Under the pieces are notes generated by a model. That model was not told where the DNA came from. It saw nothing but the letters and a program-made list of their open reading frames with translations, and did not search any database. A DNA stretch of 64,000 nucleotides from contig JAOVVO010000118.1 of assembly GCA_028564675.1 (NCBI GenBank), forward strand, positions 91,361 through 155,360, given 5' to 3'. The position numbers and the translations under genes are program-made. Within the stretch, counting starts at the first letter, position 1. Each line of letters begins with the position of its first letter. Source of the DNA: Onchocerca lupi (lineage: Eukaryota; Nematoda; Chromadorea; Rhabditida; Onchocercidae). This document shows positions 1 to 12,400 of this stretch, in pieces.

Positions 1-568
1 CGATGGAAGTCTCTTGTAGACAGCATGTTCATTTTGCCGATTGCCGTTAGATATAATCTAATACGGAGTAATATCCGAGAGAACGAAAATGATTTTTCGG
101 TAGGCTTCAAATATTATATATCTTACATAGAAGCAATGACAAGATGTAACACAGGCCCTAAGGCAGGCTTATAACCTGTACTGGACATGCAGCTGTATTA
201 AATCATTGTGCAGAAATGATTGTGTTAGGATTGTGAACATTAACAGGATGTCATGTCTTTTATTCTATTTGAGTAATAAGAACTTATCTACAGTATGGAT
301 TGTATGGTTACTTTTGGTCATGTTCCCGAAATTTAAACCTGTTCAGGAATCTGCTAAAATTGTTTTTGCTACTAATGCATCTGTGCGCAAACTGCCTTAA
401 TACTTGCGCAAATTTTCGAATAATTTCTCCTACAGCATAATTAGTTTTCCATTAATTTTTTCGTCTCAAGTTTGTTTTTTAATCTCTAAAATTTTTTCGT
501 AACTTTTGGTTCTAATTTTTGTCGGTAGTAAAAACAAAGTTTGTTGATGTATACTTTTTTCTTTCCAG
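1..568. other. Upstream DNA of the Mask/ANKHD1-like gene
   Basis: No recognisable gene. Bases 1-170 stay open in frame 1 (from the window edge to a TAA at 168-170) and are less AT-rich than their surroundings. They could be the end of an exon that begins outside the window, but the peptide resembles nothing I know. Bases 171-560 become progressively T-rich and end in a polypyrimidine tract and AG at 567-568. A promoter cannot be pointed to with confidence. Confidence 0.5.
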
Positions 569-569
569 T
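561..569 (+). promoter_or_regulatory. Likely spliced-leader trans-splice acceptor of the Mask gene
   Basis: A T-rich tract ends in TTTCCAG at 562-568, nine bases before the ATG at 578. No coding exon with a matching open frame is visible upstream. An acceptor this close to the first ATG is typical of nematode mRNAs that receive a spliced leader. It could instead be the acceptor of an ordinary intron in the 5' untranslated region. Confidence 0.6.
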
Positions 570-577
570 GGTTAACA

Positions 578-1501
578 ATGAGTGCTGCTCAACAATTTCC
601 TCGATTTTGTGCCAGATTTGGTGCTACAGCGTGTGTTGGTGAAATGAAGGAGGATTTGTGTGATAGCGCGCAAGTTGAGAAAACCTATGATATTGCAACG
701 GCCCTTCAGAATACGCAATTGTCTCCTAGTCAGCAAATTCCATTTACCTCTGAAGATGCCGAGGTTTTCATCAAAATTTCTTCCCAACTTATTTTAATGC
801 TCTAGCAAATAAAGGAAGATGACTTAAAATATTTAGCGTTGCAGTGAGGATTGTTTGATTGGGAATGAAATATAAGTAGCCTAAAAGTGTAACTTGACAT
901 TTTTTTCCCTATCCTTCCCCTTTCTTCTCCATCGCCTTTTTTTTTTTATTATATAGTTTCCAGGCACTGAAAACCCTTTCTCGTTCGGGCATACTGGACG
1001 ATGCTGTTGAATCAATGCGACAGTTTCCGTCATTGGAAGAGGATTTACTTAGTCTGAAAGAAGATTTAGCAGCCGCGAATCTTATAACGCCTGATGTTCG
1101 TTCTCTTAATAGTTTTAAGTTCTAAAATATTTTCACTTTTTCCTCTTCGATAATTTGAAATGTGTGAGTTCAGCGCATAAGTGACAGACTTTAATTAATG
1201 AAAAATTTCGATGTAAATAACTTCAATTTTGATAGTTGCGAAGCGATGGAATCTGTTCACATTTTTAATTCAGTACCATAAATTTTAGATTGCTGCTGCC
1301 GCTTTATCTGCCTTTGCTGCCGCTACGTTACGACGGCCTCCCACACGAACAATAGAAAGTCTAATGGCAAGTTCTCAGGATCCTGTAACTACAAATGGAG
1401 GCCCGGATTCCACGGATGATGAGTCATTAGAGCTGAATATTAGCGAGGATGAATCAGAAGATAATGGCGACATGTTATTAAACCTCGCTGTCTCTGCTGG
1501 G
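578..1501 (+). CDS. Mask exons 1-3: N-terminal region
   Basis: Exons 578-763, 964-1095 and 1289-1501 give residues 1-177; all joins are phase 0. The ATG at 578 was chosen because it follows the likely trans-splice acceptor directly and opens a 62-codon exon. The region corresponds to the N-terminus of ANKHD1, which is also helical and acidic before the first repeat: it has an LKTLSRSGILDDA helix, an alanine-rich stretch (IAAAALSAFAAA) and an acidic cluster (SLELNISEDESED) leading into the repeats. No catalytic motif is present. Confidence 0.85.
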
Positions 1502-4500
1502 GTAACAGTACTTATTTAATTCAAAATGAAAATGATACACAGAATCGATCATGCTTCTGTAGTTACATGATATATGCAGGATTAATGCTAGCTAACAAAT
1601 AAATGATTATAAATTTCTGAACAGACTGACTTGGATTTTGGGTGGTTATCCATTACTGATAATTATCGTTGGTTTCCAAATTAGTGATGCAGCTGCAAAA
1701 TAAAATCGCGGAATTGATCGTTCATTTGTGGTTTATCTTATGGTCAAGGTTGCTTTGAATGTTGGAATGCTAAGTGACATTTGTTATTTGAATGGCGTTA
1801 CTGCATAGCTGTGCTTTTTACGATGACGTATTTGATGATATTTTAAGAGTGAATATAAAGTTATTTTTTTTTTTAGTACTTAGATCTGACTAAGGAATTG
1901 ATTGAAATTCGAGGAAACCCGAATTACATTAGTACAAATAATGATCGCACGCCATTGATGGAAGCCTGTTGTGCAGGTATGTTATCTGATTATTTATCTG
2001 TTGGATGAGATATTTGGATAGAGATAACACTTTGCAGTAAAAATGAAGTAAACAGACCTATGAAGTGAGATTGTATTGTTTAATGGTTGTACTTGAGGTA
2101 TGGGTCACTAATGATAGACTATAGAAATAATCCGTCAGTTTTACATTTTAGGACACAGTGATATCGTCAAGCATTTGCTGGAACGTGGTGCTGATATGAA
2201 TGCCGTGAGCGCAACGAAGAACACTCCATTGATTTACGCATCTGCTGCTGGTAATGTAGAGGCAAGGATTTTTTGTTTCAATTTGAAAAATAAAAGAAAT
2301 TTAGTTTTGATCACTGGCTTCACAGATATTATTGTGAGGATTTGACAAAATAAAAATTAATAATTGTGATGTACAGCGTGATATGTATCGTCTGACATAT
2401 ATTATGACTTTTCAGCAACATTTTTGTTTTAGTGTGCGAACTTATTACTGGATTATGGTTGTGATACCACTATCCGAAATGATAATGGACATTGCGCGCT
2501 CATGGAAGCAGCTAGTTCTGGTAAGAGCTTTTTTAATTTATTATTTATCATTAGCACTCACAATTATAGAATGGGGATGAGTTTGAATAATAGATTTTAA
2601 ACATATTTATTTTTAGAAATACCATTCATTTACGTTACCATTAGAAATATGCCTTACTGAATATTCCCGATATATGTGGTAATTTTATGAAAATTTGTGG
2701 GAAGCATGTGTATATAAGGAATTTTTAAGGTTATTTGGACGTTGTTTCTCTTCTTGTTCAACATGGATTTCAAGTGCTTCCGTGTAATCAAAATGACTTG
2801 AAAGTTGGATTGGTGAGTGCAGTATGAAACTACTGAAATGAAACAATTATTTAGGAAAGAAAAAAAAACCTGCATTAAGAAAAGTTATTATTCTTGAAAA
2901 AAAAATGGAGTTTGAAAAGTTATGCTTGTACAAAATTGTGGCATAACTCTTTTGTGCTGAAATGCCTGCGTAAGCATCTTTTTTTGCCACGGTAATGTAA
3001 TGACACTATCGGTTATTGCATTGCTTCTGTCCCATCATTACTCGTGAATCACATTAAATGTTTCGAGAATGTAACCATTTCACGTCTAATGATTAAGCAT
3101 ATGTTGGCGAAGCTATTATCATGGCTATTTATTTGCATGAAATAAAGTTTTACCAGTCGTACATTTCAGGAATCAGCTTTAACTTTGGCAGCTTACAAAG
3201 GTCACTATGATGTAGTTCAGTACTTGCTGGAAAATGGTGCCAACAAATATAAGGAAGAGTTACATACTGCTCTGATGGAAGCATCAATGGATGGACACTA
3301 TGAAGTAGCAAAGTTACTTTTGGATAATGGTGCTCCAGTAAATTTAGCATCGGACTCATTTGAGAGCCCATTAACTTTAGCTGCTTGCGGCGGACATCCT
3401 GATTTAGTTAGTTATTTTTTGATATACTGAAGCCAAGATTCTTTTATGATGAAATTTATTGATAGATATGGCCTAAATGTAACATGTATTTTAAGAAACT
3501 TTCCAATTTCTGCTGATTTGGGAAATTTGAAGTCGAATAGTGGTTAACTTCATTTTTGGTAACCAGCGGTTCAATTCATTCCATCATATATTTCCATTTC
3601 ACCATCACATATTTCTAGGTGCGGCTGTTGTTGGAAAGGGGTGCTATCGTGGAGGAAGTAAATGATGAAGGTTATACACCTTTGATGGAAGCAAGTCGAG
3701 AAGGACATTTAGTATGTCTTAATATATATTTCTACAATTCATCGCGATTTCTATGGCATAGTTGGATTTCGAAAAATTTTAATTTTTAGGAGGTTGTCAG
3801 GTTGTTGATCAAATTTGGTGCAAAAGTCAATACACAAACTGATGAAACTGGTGAAACTGCTTTGACACTGGCAGCTTGTGGTGGCTTCAAGTAATTGCTT
3901 TTTGTAATTTGTTCTTAGATCATAAAATGCAAGTTTTTCGGATGTGCTTCATCTCTAAAAATTTTTTTGCGATATCTGTTATGAAATTTAAATTTGCTTA
4001 CATTTTCAAGAACTAAAAATTGTAATTATACAATTTATGTCTATAAATAAATAAAGAAATATGTATGTTTATACAGTCGAAAATTGCGGATTACTAGTGT
4101 CTCGTATCAGCTGAAGTCTTTGTTATGTAATTACAGCATGAAGTCACTTTTTTTTTTCAAATGCAAGCAAAACATTTAACATATTTCGGTTTGCGCCATA
4201 TTTTATGGCTAATTTTGTATACTACTTTATTCTTGAAGAAATCTAAAGCAATCTAACTTTTGCAACGATTTGCTTGATGACAAATAAAAAAACACTATTT
4301 TTCAGAGACGTTGTGGAATTGCTGGTTCGAAATGATGCGCATCTCGATATCGGTGCAAATACACCGTTAATGGAAGCTGCTCAAGAGGGACATCTTGACA
4401 CCGTTAGATTCATTCTCAATGAAATGCGTTCACTTGATTTACCTGTAAGTTTCTTTTCCATAATCAAAAATCTTGTACTTGAACTTTCAGAAAATTTTGA

Positions 4501-7500
4501 GTTTGAAAAGAAAGTAATATCATATATACTAAGTCGGTTCAAAAGTTCAATTAAGATTGATGCGATAACAACAGCAAATAGCAATACGGCGCTAACCTAT
4601 GCTGCAGAAAATGGTCATTTAGATGTGTGTGCTGCGTTGATCGAATTTGGTGCCAATATTGTAAGTTTTTAAATTCTTTCTCATTCTTAATTAGTTTTCT
4701 TCATCCGGATAAAGTATCTTCAGTTTTTCTTTATTTCTCACTTCATGGAAAACTAACTATTCTGGACAGAAATTTGAAGTGAGTAAACACTACTTTTTGA
4801 ATAACAATCTTTCAACCTTTTGCAATATCGCAGATTCTTGCACTAACAAATTTGACTTTAGAAGTTGCTTTCACCCACCATGTTTTCCTCTAAATTTCTG
4901 AGTTACTATACTTTGGTGAAAAGTGATTATTTGAGCATGAAATTTGTTATTTATGACAACTTTATCATTTGACATTACTTTTGTTTTAAAACTTTTAAAA
5001 GATTCCAACTTTTTCTTTAGGACCATCAAGCAGAAAATGGGCGTACAGCCTTGATGAAAGCAGCAAAGAATGGGAATTACAGTGTGATCCAATTTCTCCT
5101 GATGAGAGGAGCTAAGGTTGAGTATGTCTACACTAATTTCTGAATGGCAGAAAATTTTAAGAAATATAGATGACTTGGAAAAAGGCTGATTTATTGCCGT
5201 ATGGACTTTTTTATTCTAAACTTTTGAAGTATTGGAATTTTAGAATCGTTTTGTACATATATTTTAACTGTATATCAGATCGAAGCAAAGTTTTAATGAG
5301 GATACATGTTATTATAGGTAAACGAGATTTCTACAGACAATGATGCCAGTGCATTATTTCTGGCATGTGCTCATGGCCATTGGGAAATTGTGCGATTATT
5401 GTTGGATCATGGAGCTGATCCATCTCATGTATTTAAAGTAGGTCTAAGATGCAAATTTTGAGAGCAGAAGAAATCTGACAAGATGTCTGATTTATAGAGT
5501 CGCCGTAAATTTTTGAATTTATTTTTAAAGGATGGTATGACTTGTATGATCGAGGCATCACGGAATGGGCACACACGCGTAGCAGAAACACTTTTGAATT
5601 GGCATGATGCACCTGTTGTGACGCGTACACCTCTTCTGGGAAAACCACCAGCACTACAGAATAGTCGTCTGAAAAAAGTATTTGATGCAAATAATTGTAA
5701 GAGTCGCGAAGGAGTTGTAGTGCTAATTTATTTATGCTCTTAGTGTTGATCTATAATTTTTTTACAGTTTGTTGAATTTGAATCTTTTCAATTTCAACTT
5801 TTTTTAGTTTTCATCTTTTTCTTCCAATCTCAATACTTGGTATGCATTTTTTTGCATGTGAAGTGAAGCTCTTCATTAAATATTAACTTCTTTTTACAGT
5901 AATCTCTATGAATCCCAAGTGTTGTTGATTGAGAAGTTTGAGGTTGCACGAAGAACAGTAAACAAGAAGGCAGCTGCTGTCGTACAACCAAAAGTTGAAT
6001 GTGCTGAGAAATCGATGAACAACGTGACGATTGATCTAGATGAAAAGATGGAATGCTCAGATGGAACTACAATATCTAAATCAATTACGGCAGTTACAAC
6101 GACAGGAATGCATCCGCAGTGTACACATGATTCTCAGTCCTTATCTGGAACGCATAATATATCAACAAATTCAAATGTACCAGCTCATTTACTTGCACAT
6201 TATAATTATCAAAATGCGATAAATCCAGATGAATTGCGGGGTATGATTGCTGGGATGGCTGCCATGGCTGCACAGTCTGATGCGGTTTGTTTATGTATTT
6301 TTATAAATTAAACACCGATAAGTCTGACGAGAAAGTATATTCATGTTATTAGAATGTGGGAACGCTTTTAATGATGTTTTTGGCCGATATGTAATTTCAT
6401 CACCAACAGATGTACTACACAAGAACTGAAGAGATAATTTTGGTATGGGGAACTGCGTTTTGAATTATTTGTTTCTGAAATTCACAGTAGTTTGAGCATT
6501 ATTTTGGGTTTAAATTCGAAATTGTTTCTTTCCATTACGCTCAACTTTTCAGACAGTGTTAATCCCTTCTGTTAATTGTTGTAATGAATTTGATTGCTTT
6601 TTTTTTTCAGCTTCCTAACGATCATTTATTTGCGCAGATAGCGGAAAAAGCATTGCGTGGTACGTTTGCAAATAGTGAAATTACTGGTGGCTTGGCGGAT
6701 AAGAAGATGCATCAGCAGTTCAGTGAATTGCTAAAACAACAGTTCAGCATATTAGCAAATCGACAGAAAGATGCACTGGCTGGTTTAGGGGGTACAAACT
6801 CTCTACCAGATTCTGAAAATGGTATGCTTTGTTATTTAAATCCCAATTAATTAAGATCGAAAATAATTCGGATATTTTGTTGAATCCAACTTATAACCTG
6901 GCCAGCGGATGGATGAAAAGAATTGATTTTGCCTGTTTGGGATGCAGAGTTGCATTGAATGGAAAATCTACTGCGCTGAATCAGTTCAGATACTCAATTA
7001 TTTTAATAAGACTACTGTGACATTTTTTCTGATAGAAACAGAAGGATAGGGAAGTGGGAATTAGAATTTATCAAATTCAAATTAAAATTAAAGCAACTTT
7101 CAGTATTGATTCACCACAGTCTAAAAAAAAATAAAAGATAATAATTATCAGGAATTTGATGTTTTATATTTCCTGAGCTGTCATTCGTCATACATATCTC
7201 CTGCATTGCAAATAGAGTTTCTGATATTATAATTTATGTAAGAAAATCATTTAAATTCATTTTTGCTTAATTCAAATTTTGATTCTGTACAGGTGGCAGT
7301 ACATCATATAGTCCTTCAGTCACTTCATCTCCCTCACCTCCAATGATTGCTTGCTGTGAAACTACTGCAGCGCATGCAGCTGTGACGCATTCTTCCAATC
7401 CAACTACAGATACGAGGAGAAAGGGCAGTACGTCAAACGTGAGTTTCATTATGTTAATTTTTTTGTTTGGTAATTATAGATACCGACTTTATTATGGACA

Positions 7501-9398
7501 TATCCATTCCGACTATCATGTTGGTGCAAACTGTAAATTTTTCTGATTATAGCTAGATCCAAACTTATATTTATTAATCAAAAGAATAACCGCGATAGTC
7601 AATATATTCTCTTATATGAGAAACAAGTTTGTTTAAATCTGTAGCATAAAATTCCATACTTCGAGATTCGAGAAGATTTGGAAAGCTTTTTTCTAGAGAA
7701 AGTAATCGAAGCTCTTGAAGAAATGATATTCTGATGGTGAGAAGTTAGGTTAGTGTGGTGGTTAAGATGAAATTTCGTAACCAAAATCATTCTTCTCCTG
7801 AAGCATTGGTTATTTGACATGTGGTCTAGCTTTCTCATGATGAAGAATTGAGGCTTCTGTTGATTTGATTTTTGCTGACATCATTTTTTTAATCAAAAAT
7901 TAGTGTGGAGTAAGCAGTGGATAATAAATCATCAGCGAGGAACATTAAGCAAGAAATGGGCATTAAAATGATGTGTAATAGACATATTTCCATGTGAAAC
8001 AAGTGAAGTCCGACCATATAAAAAACTCATTTACTTTTACGCCAATCTAATATATCGTATTTGCTTACGTACCTAACTCAATATCCGCTGCCTTACAGGA
8101 AAGACAAAAGGCCACTGGAGGGCGTGGAATGCAGCAGAAAAAAGGTGGCAAAAGTATTATTTTGTCAGTTGGTGAACAGAGAGGTTGCATTCCACCAGCA
8201 TCTTCTCTCAGATTCCCAGCACCACCACCACCAGTCATGAACGCAAATCTTCCACATGGTCTGTTCTATTTTTTGCTAATCATTGATTCTAAATAATGAA
8301 AAAAAAATAAAGAAAAAAAAAAACGAATGAAACTAGGATTTTCAAGACATTCTAGAAATCAGATTTTGGATTAAATAGGTGAAGGGAAAGATTGGTGCTG
8401 TAAATTGTTAAGGGTTTAGTAGATCTGGATATAGATCCTTCGATTTTAGCACTGAGAGAAGGAGAAATGATTGGGCATATTTTAGAAAGATCATCATAGT
8501 CTAACTTTTGCCGCTAAATTCCCTCAAAAATGTTCATCTATTATTCATATCGGTGCGAAATAATATTGTTTCCCTTCATGACTTTCTTTTAGGCATGAAA
8601 ATCTTCGACGATTCCAATTTGATTCATCTGTAAAAAAAACTTCTTTTGACATCTGATTATTTAAAAATTCATCAATATTGAAAAAACTTCAGTATGTTGT
8701 GTATGCAAGAATAGTTTAAAATCTAATATTAATAATATCGAGAAAAATTGTGCGCAAGACTGATGTCTTGCTGAACTTAAAATCAACTTATTGATTGATT
8801 TTCAATAGTCAAATTTTCGCAATAGATTATTATAGTTCTTGGAGTAGATTATTATAGTTTTCGCAATAGATTAGTTATAAACATAGTTTTTCTTTTAACA
8901 AAGTCATTTATAGAAAGTGTACCATTGTCACCGCTGAAAACACAATATTCAATGAGACAGCATTCACCACCATTGACCAAACAACAACAACTTATATCAG
9001 ATTCAACAATTGGACGACATCGTTCGAAGCCTGTTACTCAAACATCCGGTGAAAAATCATCTACTGATAGGAATGCATCAAAAAGGTATAATTCTCATCA
9101 AGAAGGCATATTTTTTGAAATCTTAATATTGAATTCATATTGGTTGAAATTTTAATTTATAAAAGGATTCTTTTGATTTATAAAGGATTAGATTTTTTAG
9201 TCGAGGTAGAACAGTAAGTGAGAGTGCAGTGCATATTGGTGAAGGACAACATACAACTGAAAGGACATGTGATACGGAGAGTGATGCTGAAAATAGTAGC
9301 AGAAATGATATTAGAAATGGAGGCAAGTTTTTTTTCTTTCTTTAATTGGGACGAAATTAGAAAAAAGTTATTATAGACTTTGCAGATTGTCTTTTTAT

Positions 9399-9436
<38 letters not shown>

Positions 9437-12400
9437 ATTTCTGCTGAACCATAACGCGATTTAAATCATATTTACTAAAAATAGCGTAATGCTGCGTGGA
9501 TTTTTACCATAATATTTATGAATAAGGTTGATTGGTTGGTAGAATGAACGTTATTTATATATTTAGAAAGCTAATATGCTACATTAAAATATATGTGACT
9601 GATGGAATTTAATTGATATAATTCGAATAAGTTTTCAAATCATGGGCACGAGTAGGTAGTACATATAAGATAAAAATGATTATTCGTTGATATTAATGAT
9701 TAAAACCTTCAGAGTAGTTATATTCTGCCTATGATAAAAAATAACGATACGTGTGACAATAATAGGATTTCAGCATAGTAACAGAGTCTATACTTCTAAG
9801 TTTATTTTCAATGGAATGGAAAAAAAATCTAACTCATTCGGAAGAAACGTTTTTCGAATTAAGATGGTCGCATATCTCAGGCCAAAATGAATTATTCTGG
9901 TCATGAAATCGACTTTTCGGTATGCTTGTGAACTATTTCAGGTTCTCAGCCATTTAATGTAGATATGCAAACTGAATCAAATCATGATACTGCCCTCACT
10001 CTAGCCGCCACAGGTGGACATGACTCACTTGTTGAACTTCTTATTACTCGAGGTGCTGATATTGAACATAAAGATAAAAAAGTTAGTCGAATTTTCTCAA
10101 ATTACATCTTTCTTAAGTTAAATCACCTTTTGATAGAAATTATTTTAATTATCTGATATGTTCAATGACTTATGTTATGAAAATATCTTTGCGAAGATCG
10201 GTATGAATTGCAGTCTAACATATAGTTATGTCGTCTCTAAAAGGCATAAAGCATGAACAGCCTCGTTAATACTTCTCAAGTATTTTCGAATAATTTTTCC
10301 GAAGTACTTTTTAAAAACCTCTTTAGATGTAATGCCTCATTATTTCAGGCATATTTTCAAGTATTCTGGAATGTTCCATTCGTAATTCTTAGCAGTTTTC
10401 TTTTACAGAAGTGGAATTAGTGATAATTTTGTGGCTTAATCTTATTTTTTTAAAGGGTTTTACGCCAATTATATTAGCTGCAACAGGTGGTCATGCAAAC
10501 GTTGTTGAACTACTATTAAATCATGGTGCCAATATCGAAGCGCAGTCTGATCGTACGAAGGACACGGCCTTGTCTCTCGCCTGTTCGGGTGGGCGGAAAG
10601 AGGTACTTTTTTAACAACGAAATTTTAGTTGCAAAATAACTTTGATTTTGTACTGGAATATAAAATTTTAGATTACATTTAATCGAGACCTGAAATTTTG
10701 AATATTTTTTTTATTTAAAAAAGGGATGGTTTTGTTACTTTTAGGTTGTTGAATTACTATTAAAACGTGGCGCTAACAAAGAACATCGAAATGTGAGTGA
10801 CTATACGCCACTTTCATTAGCTGCCTCTGGAGGTTATGTTGATATCGTGAATTTACTTCTAAATAATGGTGCAGAAATTAACTCCCGCACTGGCTCAAAG
10901 GTTAGCAGCAACAAATTTTCTTTCAATAAATTAAGGAAATTTCTAGACTTATCATTTTACTCAGTCCGTCAGACCAGAATTATAGAACCACTAGAGTGTC
11001 AAATCTTAGTTGGAATCTGGAGGAAGATCTTTGTCTTTTCTTTTAAACATTATTAAATTATATTTTTCTATTCTCCTTAACCTAAAATAGTTTTGACAAA
11101 GCTGTTTCAAACGGCTGCGTCTCTCACTGGTTCATGTCGAACTTTATTACGAAATAAAGCAGAGTTACAATTTAGACTCTAGTAGAAAGTTTGATAATTC
11201 TGGCTTTCAGAAGGATTTGTAATCAGTGAATTGCATGAATTTCTTTTTTTTTAATATGACTTTTGTAGCTAATGTGATGCTTATCACCTGGCTTTTTAAA
11301 ATCGAAAATGTATTTGAACATGAAATTAATCGAGCTTGTCTGGTCACAATGTAATTAGTCGGATAAAACGTAGTCGAAATTGACGATGGAAATATAAGGA
11401 GTAAGTTATTTCAGTTAGGCATATCACCACTTATGTTAGCAGCAATGAATGGACATGCTGCTGCAACAAAAATATTGCTTGAACGTGGTTCGGATATAAA
11501 TTCACATATTGAAACTAATCGTAATACTGCACTGACATTGGCATGCTTTCAAGGTCGTACTGATGTGGTACGATTATTACTCGAATACAACGCTAATGTT
11601 GAACATCGAGCAAAGGTTCAGATATCAGTTCACTTTTTTCTTAAGATAAAATTGACGGAAGATTTGCGACGAGGACGATTGGATATTTCTTTGTCACTAA
11701 TTTTCGGATCCAGTTGCGAAAATATCGTAGTATAAATTAGAAGGCTTAAATGTTAGGATTAGGTATTATAAATTGCTGCCTATGTTTCTGCCAAATATCC
11801 AACCTGCTTATTACTTTGCTAATTTTTTTTCCAGACGGGACTTACTCCATTAATGGAAGCAGCGAATGGAGGTTATGTGGATGTTGGAGAATTATTATTA
11901 ACTGCGGGAGCGGATCCAAATACAGCACCAGTGCCTACTAGTCGCGATACAGCACTAACTATTGCAGCTGATAAAGGGCATCATAAATTTGTCGAAATGC
12001 TGATTCATGCACGCGCTCAAGTGAGTCCTTTTTTCGGAATACAAAATATTCTTTCATTGAATTCTTAATTTGGTTTAACATTTTGCAAAATATCTTCAAC
12101 ATACATATACGGGAATAGAAAATCTGGCTCTAAGTGGCGTTTACGTTCAAATTTAAATTCGATTTTTTTTTTTTCAAAGTTTTTCTGTTAATAACGGAGA
12201 TTTTTGTAGATTGATGCCAGAAATAAAAAAGGCTGTACTGCTTTGTGGTTAGCGTGTCATGGAGGTCATCTGGAAACCGTGCAAACATTAGTAAAGCATG
12301 ATGCAGACGTTGATGCTCAAGATAATCGCAATGTTTCGCCGCTAATCATTGCCTTCCGAAGAGGGCATATAAAAGTAATTTCAAGTTACATTTGGCGGTA

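Noticed and set aside
206..400. 64-codon open frame before the Mask gene
   Set aside because: No similarity and no fitting splice sites; probably chance.
2251..2252. GT at 2251 as the donor of Mask exon 5
   Set aside because: Splicing from here to the acceptor at 2432 gives a stop within ten codons; the GC donor at 2262 preserves the ankyrin repeat.
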